Origin: Erythrobacter sp.
GTDB lineage: Bacteria; Pseudomonadota; Alphaproteobacteria; Sphingomonadales; Sphingomonadaceae
Assembly: GCA_013214365.1 (NCBI GenBank)
Contig: JABSPI010000227.1
Span: 1 to 11,318 of the forward strand
Reading direction: 5' to 3'
Length of the DNA stretch: 11,318 nucleotides
Part shown: piece by piece, positions 1-7,330 of the stretch
How the letters are laid out: every line of letters begins with the position of its first letter
How positions within the stretch are numbered: position 1 is the stretch's first letter
The notes under the pieces: model-generated
Seen by the model: the letters and a program-made list of their open reading frames with translations, nothing else
Told to the model about the DNA's origin: nothing
Databases searched by the model: none
Position numbers and translations under genes: made by a program

Positions 1-41
1 GCTTGAACTGATCGGTATCCCCAAGCTAGAGAGTGCCACAC

Positions 42-131
42 GGAGAGGTGGCCGAGTGGTCGAAGGCGCACGCCTGGAAAGTGTGTAGGCGGGAAACCGT
101 CTCGAGGGTTCGAATCCCTGTCTCTCCGCCA
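42..131 (+). tRNA. tRNA-Ser (anticodon GGA)
   Basis: Class II tRNA gene with a complete cloverleaf. The acceptor strands are 42-48 and 121-127 (the last pair is G-T), the discriminator is G128, and the CCA end is encoded at 129-131. The anticodon stem is 69-73 with 81-85 and the seven-base loop CTGGAAA is at 74-80, which gives anticodon GGA at 76-78 and decoding of UCC/UCU. A long variable arm with a five-pair stem (88-92 with 97-101, one G-T pair) and GAAA loop is typical of serine tRNAs. The T arm (104-120) contains the TTCGAAT loop. Its outermost pair would be a G-G mismatch (104 and 120), a small irregularity. The gene converges on the minus-strand operon that begins beyond 700. Confidence 0.97.
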
Positions 132-155
132 CAAACCACTCACGAACCCTCGCTG

Positions 156-178
156 AGGTCCCTGACGGGGCCTTTTTT
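156..178 (+). terminator. Intrinsic terminator of the tRNA-Ser transcript
   Basis: A seven-pair stem, AGGTCCC at 156-162 with GGGGCCT at 167-173 (one G-T pair), closes a four-base loop and runs into six T residues at 173-178. It lies 25 bases after the tRNA 3' end and has the form of a Rho-independent terminator on the + strand. Confidence 0.85.
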
Positions 179-712
179 CTTTCTGTTTCAAAGGGGTTTA
201 GCGAGGCCATCCGACTTTCGAAGACTGGGGCTTCGTCCGAAATCGGTCTCCGAACGCCCCGCGTCTCTTTCCGTCCGCCCTTCACCCAAATCGAGACGGA
301 TTCAAAAACTTACGTATTTTCCGATGCTTGCCAGAAATGGGCTGCGCCGCAGTTGAGGCAACTTCGACCGCTATCGATGCAACCAGAGACACCCGGAGGC
401 GGCGTGGTAGTGCGAGATGGTGAGAAAGCCTTGGTAGGTTGGGCCACAACCAAGTCGGGCGACACTGCTCCCGCGACAGTGGTCGACGGATCCCAGACCA
501 GTCATTCGCTGCAGCTTGCAGTAAGGACCGAGATGCGGACAAAGCGGATCTTTCTGTTCGCAAAGCGAGTGACCGCAAAACGGTCTACTGCCGCAGTGCG
601 ACACACAGCGCGTTTTCTCCCGCGCGGCTGTGAGACGCTCATATTGCAGCTGTTCAACGCGCCTCAGGGCTTACCGCGGACATAAGCGTAAACCTTGGTG
701 TGACTCTTCAGC
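179..712. other. Gene-poor stretch between tRNA-Ser and hypB
   Basis: About 530 bases in which no convincing gene is seen on either strand. The short open frames here have no recognisable protein features and overlap one another in several frames. Visible structure is limited. There is an imperfect hairpin at 211-246 (inner stem CGAAG/CTTCG around a seven-base loop, outer CCGA/TCGG). A perfect five-pair hairpin, GACCG/CGGTC, lies at 571-585. A weak five-pair inverted repeat, GCTTA/TAAGC, lies at 669-687, just past the hypB stop. None is followed by a T run on the minus strand, so the site where the hyp transcript ends is not clear. The stretch could be decayed DNA at the edge of an inserted block. 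Confidence 0.55.
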
Positions 713-1558
713 TTATTGCCTGTGTTCAACCAATTTATTGATCCAAGGCTCGAAGTTCTGCCCCGTCTTCGCAGACAAAGATAGAACGGTCGCCCTTGGA
801 TTGACCTCAGCAATGTTGCTACGACATGCATCTTCGTCGAATTCAACAACCTCCGCGATGTCCATCTTGTTAATCAAAACCACTTCGGCGGCGCGAAACA
901 TGTGCGGGTACTTCAACGGTTTGTCCTCACCCTCCGTCGTCGAAATCACCGCCACTTTCATCCGTTCGCCAAGATCGAACATTGATGGGCACACCAGATT
1001 TCCCACATTCTCAATCATCAGGATCGAGCCGGGTTCAGGGTTCAGCTGCTCCACGGCATCGGCGATCATGTCCGCCTCAAGATGGCATCCAGCGCCGGTG
1101 TTGATCTGCAAGGCTTTTGCCCCGGCATCGCGCACCCGTTCCGCATCATTGGATGTCATCTGATCCCCTTCGATCACATAGATCGCGCGTTTGCCTTTCA
1201 GTTCGCGGATCGTGCGTTCCAGCAAGGTTGTTTTTCCGGACCCGGGCGAGCTCACCAGATTCAGGGCAAGAACACCGCGGCCTTCGAACCAGCCCCGGTT
1301 GCGGGCCGCGATCTGATCATTCTTGGACAAAACGGCCTGTTCCAGTGAAATGACCTCACCGTTTGGCCCATGCACATGAGGTTTGTCTTCTCCCTCATGG
1401 GGCTGGTGATGATGGTGGTCATGGTCGTGATGATGACCGTTTGAGTGGTCATCCGCCTGCACAAGCCCGCCATGCCGGATCAGCGTCTCAACGCCTGTAG
1501 CAGGGTCCACCATTTTCACTTCATTGGTCGGATCAGAGCATCCACATTTTCCGCACAT
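713..1558 (-). CDS. hypB: HypB, nickel-binding GTPase for hydrogenase maturation
   Basis: 281-residue GTPase that works with HypA to deliver nickel to the [NiFe]-hydrogenase large subunit in the cytoplasm. It starts with MCGKCGC, the N-terminal cysteine motif that forms the high-affinity nickel site in E. coli HypB. A His-rich stretch follows at about residues 38-63 with a dozen histidines, as in HypB proteins that also store nickel. The G domain has the P-loop SSPGSGKT (103-110), the metal site around C158 and H159 within GAGCHLEAD, ENVGNLVCP (about 183-191, including C190), and the guanine-specificity motif NKMD (230-233). The length is normal for a His-rich HypB. The ATG start is supported by its one-base overlap (TAATG) with the hypA stop and by the conserved N-terminus. 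It is the last recognisable gene of the operon. Confidence 0.97.
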   Translation of the reverse strand: MCGKCGCSDPTNEVKMVDPATGVETLIRHGGLVQADDHSNGHHHDHDHHHHQPHEGEDKPHVHGPNGEVISLEQAVLSKNDQIAARNRGWFEGRGVLALNLVSSPGSGKTTLLERTIRELKGKRAIYVIEGDQMTSNDAERVRDAGAKALQINTGAGCHLEADMIADAVEQLNPEPGSILMIENVGNLVCPSMFDLGERMKVAVISTTEGEDKPLKYPHMFRAAEVVLINKMDIAEVVEFDEDACRSNIAEVNPRATVLSLSAKTGQNFEPWINKLVEHRQ

Positions 1559-1800
1559 TACGCCATCTCCCGATATTCGAATTCTTTGATTAAGAACGTG
1601 TCGCCCTCAGCTTCCTCAATTTCCAATGAGGCACCTGTGAGCAGGCTATCTTGCGTCACGATATCCCAACAGAACTGCAATGCGGTCGTTTCCACGCAGG
1701 CCAGCGGCCCGACCGACAGTTTTACCCGCGCCACAGGCTTGTCGCCCGCGTTCTCGGTCACGATGGACACGATGTTCCGGGAAAGGCCCAGTTCATGCAT
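1558..1800 (-). CDS. hypA: HypA-family nickel chaperone lacking the zinc-finger domain
   Basis: 80-residue protein of the HypA/HybF family, which carries nickel to the hydrogenase large subunit together with HypB. It begins MHELGLSRNI, keeping the conserved Met-His-Glu start whose N-terminus and His2 bind nickel, and continues with the family's first alpha/beta segment (GPLACVETTALQFCWDIV, about residues 31-48). Normal HypA is about 113-118 residues, with a zinc finger of two CxxC pairs inserted before the last strand. Here LEIEEAE (59-65) runs directly into GDTFLIKEFEYREMA (66-80), which matches the family C-terminus. The zinc-finger module of about 35 residues is therefore absent and the frame is intact. 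The MHE start overlaps the end of the transporter gene by eight bases. In-frame codons upstream to 1839 are an unlikely extension. Confidence 0.88.
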   Translation of the reverse strand: MHELGLSRNIVSIVTENAGDKPVARVKLSVGPLACVETTALQFCWDIVTQDSLLTGASLEIEEAEGDTFLIKEFEYREMA

Positions 1801-2527
1801 GGGCCGCCGCCCCGAAGGCCAAGGGGGCCGTTTCCGCAATGATCATCCCGCCGATCACAATCGCCACCACGCCCGCCGTCACGATCAATCCGCGATGCAA
1901 CAGTGTTGCACTGCGTTCTGCAAAATTGAGCGGCCAATAGACCGCAAAACTCAGCACGCCCATACCCAGGATTGAGCCGATACCGAAAACAAGCACGTAA
2001 CCCAAGGCGACGCCCGGTGTCTGTGTGCCCGCCGCCGCAAGCGCCAGAAGCCCGGCAGAACCTGCCATACCATGCACTAGCCCCACGGCGAGCGGCGCCA
2101 GAAGCCCGCGCTTGGAATGCGCGTGCTCATGCGGATCTCTATCATGGCTGATGCGCGAGGATTTGTGAGAATGCGCGTGAAAATGCGGAGCAGCCTCGCC
2201 CGCGTGGCGGTGCACATGGAAATGTACCCGGTCACGCCATAGACGCCACAGAACGTGCAAGCCAAGCCCAACAAGCATCACGCCCACGGCAAACTCTAAC
2301 TGCGCGCTGCGGCTTTCGGTCAATTGCGTGCCCAAGACCAGCACGGCGCCGCACACGGTAAAAAGCGTGATCGTGTGACCCGTGCCCCAAGCGCATCCCC
2401 GCAAAGTCAGCATCTTCCAGCTGCGGGATTTGTCTTTGGCGGCAATCCCACCCATGGCGGCCAGATGATCGGCCTCAAACGCATGCGCCATGCCGATCAA
2501 AAACCCCAGTCCCAGAAATCCCAACAT
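1793..2527 (-). CDS. UreH/NiCoT-type nickel transporter with His-rich loop
   Basis: 244-residue polytopic membrane protein, probably importing Ni2+ for the hydrogenase. Near the N-terminus GMAHAFEADHLAAM (12-25) carries the HxxxxDH signature (H15, D20, H21) shared by NiCoT and UreH-like nickel permeases. WGTGHTITL (about 47-55) and GLVHGMAGSAGL (about 149-160) are further family-like intramembrane motifs. A cytoplasmic or periplasmic loop at about 100-138 contains twelve histidines, a likely metal-binding segment. About six hydrophobic segments are visible. It is not HupE, which has a different HPxxGxDH motif. The ATG start overlaps the hypE stop by one base (TGATG); a TTG six bases upstream is less likely. 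NicO/RcnA proteins, some of which export metal, are distant alternatives, but placement between hypE and hypA favours uptake. Confidence 0.85.
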   Translation of the reverse strand: MLGFLGLGFLIGMAHAFEADHLAAMGGIAAKDKSRSWKMLTLRGCAWGTGHTITLFTVCGAVLVLGTQLTESRSAQLEFAVGVMLVGLGLHVLWRLWRDRVHFHVHRHAGEAAPHFHAHSHKSSRISHDRDPHEHAHSKRGLLAPLAVGLVHGMAGSAGLLALAAAGTQTPGVALGYVLVFGIGSILGMGVLSFAVYWPLNFAERSATLLHRGLIVTAGVVAIVIGGMIIAETAPLAFGAAAHA

Positions 2528-3561
2528 CAGCAAATCCTCGGCAGTTGCTCACCCACGAGCATGTCAACAATGCGCCCACCCCCGAAAAGGGTTTGCATGA
2601 TTACGCGGCCCGGATGGGCCTGCGTGGCTTTCCCGATGACAACGGCTCCCTTGCCCGCATCCGTGGCACGCATGGCGGTCAATGCAGCCTCGGCCTCAGC
2701 TTCAGGCACGAACAGCACCAAAGTGCCTTCATTGGCCAGGTAGAGCGGGTCGAGACCAAGGATTTCACACACGCCTTTGACCTCTGTTCGCAGCGGCAAA
2801 GCGTTTTCGTCAATCTCAATGCCGCAGCCGGCGGCCTCTGCGATCTCATTGAGCGCGGATGCCAGCCCACCACGCGTCGCATCACGCGCCGCGCGTACGT
2901 CCACGGCGTCGCATGTCGATGACATCAAGGTATTCAACGGCTGGCAGTCGCTGGGGATTTCGACGCTCAGCGCCATGTCGCCCCGCGCCGCTAGAATGGC
3001 CGCGCCGTGATCGCCCAACACACCGTTGACGATGGCTACATCGCCGGGCTGGACGCGCGTGGCGTTAAGGTTCCGGCCCGCCGGGATAACCCCGACGCCC
3101 GAGGTCGTAACGAAGACCCCATCCGCCGATCCGCGTTCGACGACTTTGGTGTCGCCCGTTACGATCCGTACTCCGGCCTCATCCGCCGCTGCGCGCATCG
3201 ACGCAACGAGGCGGCGCAAGAGGGCCACATCCGTGCCTTCCTCGATGACAAAAGCCGCAGACAACCACAGCGGCTCTGCGCCACCGACGGCAAGGTCGTT
3301 GACGGTCCCACACACCGCAATCTTGCCGATATCGCCGCCCGGGAACTCCAGCGGAGAGACCACAAAACCATCTGTCGTAAAGGCCAGTTGCGAACCGGGC
3401 GACGCCAACGCCGCGTGGGTCAGACGGGCCTGATCTTCCATGCCGTCGGGTTCAAAAGCCGCAACAAACACGTCTTCGATCAGATCCCGCATCGCCTTGC
3501 CGCCGCCGCCATGGGCCAGTGTGACCGTGTCGGTTTTCATGCGTCTGATGGCCTGGTTCAT
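2527..3561 (-). CDS. hypE: HypE, carbamoyl dehydratase for hydrogenase cyanide ligands
   Basis: 344-residue ATP-dependent enzyme of the PurM/AIR-synthase fold. HypF transfers a carbamoyl group to its C-terminal cysteine, and HypE dehydrates this to a thiocyanate that becomes CN- on the active-site iron. Visible features are LAHGGGGKAM (15-24), FTTDGFVV (61-68), GTVNDLAVGGAEP (85-97, substrate/ATP region), a GDTKVVERG segment and RDATRGGLASALNE further on. The protein ends in the diagnostic PRIC (341-344), so the acceptor cysteine is present. The length is normal. The ATG overlaps the hypD stop as ATGA. A second in-frame ATG at residue 8 would also leave the conserved core intact, but the coupled start is preferred. 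Confidence 0.97.
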   Translation of the reverse strand: MNQAIRRMKTDTVTLAHGGGGKAMRDLIEDVFVAAFEPDGMEDQARLTHAALASPGSQLAFTTDGFVVSPLEFPGGDIGKIAVCGTVNDLAVGGAEPLWLSAAFVIEEGTDVALLRRLVASMRAAADEAGVRIVTGDTKVVERGSADGVFVTTSGVGVIPAGRNLNATRVQPGDVAIVNGVLGDHGAAILAARGDMALSVEIPSDCQPLNTLMSSTCDAVDVRAARDATRGGLASALNEIAEAAGCGIEIDENALPLRTEVKGVCEILGLDPLYLANEGTLVLFVPEAEAEAALTAMRATDAGKGAVVIGKATQAHPGRVIMQTLFGGGRIVDMLVGEQLPRIC

Positions 3562-4703
3562 TCTGCGGCCTCAAGCTCTTCGACACCGCCATACTGGTAG
3601 TAGGCGGCGCACGCCCCTTCCGAGGAGACCATCAGCGCACCAAGCGGCATTTCCGGCGTGCAGCCCGTGCCAAATTGCGGGCATTGGCGCGGCTTCAAAC
3701 GGCCGGTCATGACGTCGCCGCAGGCACAGCCTTCCGGCTCGGGGATAAACCGTGTCAGGCCCTTCCCATAGCCCACGCCAAACTTTTCTTCCGCATCATA
3801 CCGCGCGTATTTTCCGCGGATTCGAAGGCCCGAGCTGTCAATCTCACCCAGGCCCCGCCATTCAAATGTCGGGCGCGCTTCATAGACATCCTCACAAGCC
3901 GCGATCGACACCGGATTGCCCTCATCAGGCACGACGCGCGAATACTGGTTCTCAACCTCGGCCCGCCCATCGCGAATCTGCTCCAGCACCATCAGGACCG
4001 ATTGCAGCAGGTCGATGGGTTCAAACCCGGCAACAACGATGGGTTTACCATAATCGCGCGCGATGAAACGGTAAGGTTCGACGCCGATGACCATCGACAC
4101 ATGACCAGGGCCGACAAAACCATCCAAAATCATATGCGGGTCATCCAGCAGGACCTTGATTGGCGGTGGCACGGTGATGTGATTGCAAAAGACCGAGAAA
4201 TTCGTGAGGTCCTCTGCCGCAGCTTGTTGGATCGACAAAGCGGTGGAGGGCGTCGTGGTCTCAAACCCAAGTCCAAAGAACACCACTTCGCGATCCGGAT
4301 TGCGCCGGGCCAGTTCCAGCGCATCAAGGGGGGAGTACACCATCCGGATGTCTGCCCCATCAGCCTTGGCCTGCAACAGGGATTTCTGCGTGCCCGGGAC
4401 TCGCATGGCATCCCCGAAAGTCGTGAAAATCACCTCTGGCCGCTCAGCCAGTTCAACGCATTCATCCACGCGGCTCATCGGCAGAACGCAGACAGGGCAA
4501 CCGGGACCATGGATGAACTCCAACCCCTCGGGCGTCAGCTTATCAAGGCCGTAGCGAAAAATCGCGTGCGTGTGCCCGCCGCAGATCTCCATGATATGGA
4601 CAGGTTTTTCCTTGGTCGCCCCAATCTCATCAATCACGGTTGCGATCTGGGCCAGCAGGCCTTTGGCCGCTTTGGGATCACGGAACTCTTCTGCATATTT
4701 CAT
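3558..4703 (-). CDS. hypD: HypD, scaffold for Fe(CN)2CO assembly
   Basis: 381-residue [4Fe-4S] protein that forms a complex with HypC on which the Fe(CN)2CO moiety is built. The conserved family motifs are all present. These are MEICGGHTHAIFRYGLD (about 38-54) with C41, GPGCPVCVLPMSRVDE (about 67-82) with the thiol pair C69/C72, FTTFGDAMRVPG, and FGLGFETTTPSTA. The C-terminal cluster region has C326, C328, C341 and C348, followed by C365. The length is normal. The start overlaps the hypC stop as ATGA and its own stop overlaps hypE as ATGA, so hypC-hypD-hypE are translationally chained. Confidence 0.98.
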   Translation of the reverse strand: MKYAEEFRDPKAAKGLLAQIATVIDEIGATKEKPVHIMEICGGHTHAIFRYGLDKLTPEGLEFIHGPGCPVCVLPMSRVDECVELAERPEVIFTTFGDAMRVPGTQKSLLQAKADGADIRMVYSPLDALELARRNPDREVVFFGLGFETTTPSTALSIQQAAAEDLTNFSVFCNHITVPPPIKVLLDDPHMILDGFVGPGHVSMVIGVEPYRFIARDYGKPIVVAGFEPIDLLQSVLMVLEQIRDGRAEVENQYSRVVPDEGNPVSIAACEDVYEARPTFEWRGLGEIDSSGLRIRGKYARYDAEEKFGVGYGKGLTRFIPEPEGCACGDVMTGRLKPRQCPQFGTGCTPEMPLGALMVSSEGACAAYYQYGGVEELEAAE

Positions 4704-4993
4704 GACGCCTGCTCCATCATCTTCTGACTTTCGCGCATCGCCTCAATCTCTTCCTGCGCCTCGCCCAGCATCTTGAGAACCTCCATCGTCTTGGCGGCCT
4801 CTTCTTCGTTGATGCGGCTCATGGCGAAGCCCACATGGATCAGCGCCCAGGCTCCGATCAGGTCATCAACAGGCCCGTCGCCCGCAATGCAGGCCACATT
4901 CACCTCACGTCGCACGCCAGACACATCCGCGATGGCCAGCTTCTTTTCCGCTGACGAAATCTCGACAATCTGGCCGGGAATACCCAGACACAT
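4700..4993 (-). CDS. hypC: HypC, hydrogenase maturation chaperone
   Basis: 97-residue HypC/HybG-family chaperone. Its N-terminal cysteine (MCLGIPGQIV, C2 after Met removal) binds the iron centre, and it shuttles between HypD and the hydrogenase large-subunit precursor. The OB-like core continues to GAWALIHVGFAMSRINEEEA (about 47-66), the usual family end. About 30 further residues (to MMEQAS) form a charged, Met-containing helix, making the protein slightly longer than the common 75-90 residues. A strong ribosome site (GGGAGG) lies about 7-8 bases upstream of the ATG. This gene is separated from the hypF stop by three bases instead of overlapping it, so it may be initiated independently and more strongly than its neighbours, which would suit a stoichiometric chaperone. 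Confidence 0.97.
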   Translation of the reverse strand: MCLGIPGQIVEISSAEKKLAIADVSGVRREVNVACIAGDGPVDDLIGAWALIHVGFAMSRINEEEAAKTMEVLKMLGEAQEEIEAMRESQKMMEQAS

Positions 4994-4996
4994 GGT

Positions 4997-7330
4997 TCAT
5001 CCTCCCTTTCTAAGATGCGCAAGGCCGACAACCGCCTGCCCAAGCGACAACCCGCCATCATTGGCTGGCAGGTTTTGATGGGTGAGTACGTTCAGCCCGA
5101 GGGTTTGCGCCTCGTGCTGGACCAATTGGGTAAGTGTTGCGTTCTGAAAGCAGCCGCCGCTGAGCGCGACGGTGTCGATGGGGCTGTCATCGGTCAGACG
5201 GTGGATCATCTTGCCAATGGTCTTGGCGAGCCCGCGATGGAACCGCGCAGACATCACGCCAACGGGTGTGTGAAGCAAAAGATCGCCCAGCATCGCCCGC
5301 CAGACGGCGAGGGGTTCGATATAGGGCAATCCCTTTCCGCCCATCAGCGGGATGGAAAACGGATAGGCCAATTCATCAGGCTCATCCATCGCGTCCGGAT
5401 CAAGCCGTGCCTCAAACGCCATGGCCGCCTGTCCTTCATAGCTTTGCCGATCCCAAGCAAGCCCTGCGATGGTCGCGGCGGCATCAAAGAGCCGCCCGCA
5501 AGACGAGGAAAGCGGGCAGTTTGTGCCAGAGGTTTTCATGGCATCCAGCGCGTCGCGCGGGGCGTCTTCCAGGCGGCGGATCAGGTCAAGATCGCCGAAA
5601 TTCATCTTCAGCTCTGGCCAAGACATCTCAGCCGTAAGATGCGCATAGGCATTGCGCCAGGGTTCGCGAACTGCCGCCGTACCACCCAACAAGGCCACGG
5701 GTTTCAATAGACCGACACGGCGGTAGCCTTCGTAATCGGCGATCATAAACTCACCGCCCCAGATCGTCCCGTCATCGCCCAGCCCAAGGCCATCCATCGC
5801 CACTCCAAGCACCGGCGGCGCATCAAAAGCCCGCGCATTATCCGCAAGGCAGGCCGCAATATGCGCATGATGATGCTGCACTTCGATCACCGGCGTATCG
5901 CCCGCAATCTCATACCCGCGCTTGGTCGACAGATATTCGGGATGCGCGTCGACAATGATGGCATCCGGCGCATGATCATAGAAATCGCGGTAAAGGCTCA
6001 GATTGCGCGCCGCATCGTCAAAGGTTGCCACATCTTCCAGATCGCCCATGTGCTGGCTGGGGATCGCGCGCGCGCCATCCGTCAGGCAGAACGTGTTCTT
6101 CAGCTCACTTCCCATGGCAATCACGCTGAGGTCTTCAGGCGCGCCTTGAGGCAGAGTGATCGGTTTAGGCGCGTAGCCGCGCGCGCGCCGTATCATGGTC
6201 AGAGACGTTGGATCGACCCGCACGACACTGTCATCCACGCGGTTCTCAATATCGCGGTTGTGCAACAGGGCGAAGTCGGCGACGCCCGCCAACTCGCGCC
6301 GCGCCTCATCGTTGTCAATGCATTGGGGACGGCCAGAAATATTGCCCGACGTCATGACAACCGGGCGCTTCATGCGGCGCAGCATCAGGTGATGCATCGG
6401 CGTATTGGGCAGCATGAAGCCCAGCCGATCCAACCCGGGCGCTATGCCATCCGGCAGGGCCCCATCGAGGGCTTTCAACAAAACAATCGGGGCTTCTGAT
6501 GATCCCAGCAGCCGTTCTTCTTCCTCCGACAGCTCTGCGTAGCGCCGGATCACATTCAAATCCCGCGCCATCAAAGCAAACGGTTTGTCCGGGCGCCGCT
6601 TACGGTCGCGCAGGTCCTGCAGCACATCGGCTTTCGTGGCGTCACAGGCCAGATGAAACCCGCCCAGCCCCTTCACCGCCACGATATGGCCGTTCATTAA
6701 GGCCCCGCCCGCCGCGTCAACATCATCCATCATCGAAAACGCTTCGAGGTTCACCGCACCGCCGCCCAGCTTTTCAAGCCATGCTTTGGGCCCGCAGCTG
6801 TGGCACGCGATGGGTTGGGCGTGAAAGCGGCGATCTTCGGGATTGTCGTATTCGGCCTGACACTCCGGGCACATGTCAAATGCAGCCATGGTCGTGGTTG
6901 CACGGTCATAAGGCGCTGATTTCACAATCGAAAGCCGCGGACCGCAATTGGTGCAATTGGCAAAGGGATAGCGGTAGCGCCGCTGAAAAGGATCACGCAC
7001 CTCGTCGAGGCAGTCGGCGCAGACGGCCATATCCGGCGTCACGGTGACCCGGCTTGTACCGGTATCGGACGGCGTGATTTCAAACTGCGCGGGGGCTTCA
7101 GGGGGCAGATCAAACGTCTCGATCTGTTCGATCTGCGCCAGCACCGGCAAAGACATCCTGAGCCGGGCCTCGAACTCATCCACCGCCTGACCCCAAAGCC
7201 GGATTTCGACGCCGCGTGCGGTGTTCTTCACATCACCTGTCAGACCCAGTTCATTGGCCACGCGCCAAACCGTCGGGCGAAATCCCACGCCCTGCACCTG
7301 GCCTTGGATGATCAGGCCCTGCGCCGTCAT
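4997..7330 (-). CDS. hypF: HypF, carbamoyltransferase for hydrogenase maturation
   Basis: 777-residue enzyme that uses carbamoyl phosphate and ATP to make carbamoyl-AMP and transfers the carbamoyl group to the HypE C-terminal cysteine. Domains in order: acylphosphatase (GQVQGVGFRP at 10-19, catalytic R18); two zinc fingers with C104/C107, C126/C129, C154/C157 and C176/C179; a YrdC-like nucleotide-binding domain (KGLGGFHLACDA at about 220-231, KRRPDKPFALM, then TSGNISGRPQC at about 327-337); and a Kae1-like transferase domain (VQHHHAHIAACLADN at about 484-498, AMDGLGLGDDGT, LSGGCFQNATL near the end). Length and all domains are normal. The ATG at 7330 overlaps the upstream stop as ATGA. An in-frame GTG at 7345 would add five residues not needed by the family. 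Confidence 0.98.
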   Translation of the reverse strand: MTAQGLIIQGQVQGVGFRPTVWRVANELGLTGDVKNTARGVEIRLWGQAVDEFEARLRMSLPVLAQIEQIETFDLPPEAPAQFEITPSDTGTSRVTVTPDMAVCADCLDEVRDPFQRRYRYPFANCTNCGPRLSIVKSAPYDRATTTMAAFDMCPECQAEYDNPEDRRFHAQPIACHSCGPKAWLEKLGGGAVNLEAFSMMDDVDAAGGALMNGHIVAVKGLGGFHLACDATKADVLQDLRDRKRRPDKPFALMARDLNVIRRYAELSEEEERLLGSSEAPIVLLKALDGALPDGIAPGLDRLGFMLPNTPMHHLMLRRMKRPVVMTSGNISGRPQCIDNDEARRELAGVADFALLHNRDIENRVDDSVVRVDPTSLTMIRRARGYAPKPITLPQGAPEDLSVIAMGSELKNTFCLTDGARAIPSQHMGDLEDVATFDDAARNLSLYRDFYDHAPDAIIVDAHPEYLSTKRGYEIAGDTPVIEVQHHHAHIAACLADNARAFDAPPVLGVAMDGLGLGDDGTIWGGEFMIADYEGYRRVGLLKPVALLGGTAAVREPWRNAYAHLTAEMSWPELKMNFGDLDLIRRLEDAPRDALDAMKTSGTNCPLSSSCGRLFDAAATIAGLAWDRQSYEGQAAMAFEARLDPDAMDEPDELAYPFSIPLMGGKGLPYIEPLAVWRAMLGDLLLHTPVGVMSARFHRGLAKTIGKMIHRLTDDSPIDTVALSGGCFQNATLTQLVQHEAQTLGLNVLTHQNLPANDGGLSLGQAVVGLAHLRKGG

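Noticed and set aside
3..32. Possible tRNA promoter (TTGAAC at 3-8, TAGAGA at 27-32)
   Set aside because: The -10 match is poor and would leave almost no leader before the tRNA. The real promoter may lie partly outside the window.
33..356. Open frame on the + strand running through tRNA-Ser
   Set aside because: It contains the whole tRNA gene and its terminator, so it cannot be a protein gene.
282..685. Several overlapping short open frames on both strands between the tRNA and hypB
   Set aside because: They overlap each other in multiple frames, lack ribosome sites and show no protein-like segment that I recognise.
669..687. GCTTA/TAAGC inverted repeat just after hypB as an operon terminator
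   Set aside because: Only five pairs with a nine-base loop and no T run on the minus strand, so it is too weak to call.
630..1163. Open frame of 177 codons on the + strand opposite the end of hypB
   Set aside because: Antisense to the GTPase domain of hypB, with a Ser/Ala-rich low-information translation and no ribosome site.
1793..2527. HupE as the identity of the membrane protein
   Set aside because: HupE/UreJ proteins carry an HPxxGxDH motif. This protein has HAFEADH and UreH/NiCoT-like motifs instead.
3675..4727. Long open frame (350 codons) on the + strand opposite hypD
   Set aside because: It lies entirely antisense to a hypD with every family motif intact. Its translation has no recognisable domain and is explained by GC-rich third-position effects.
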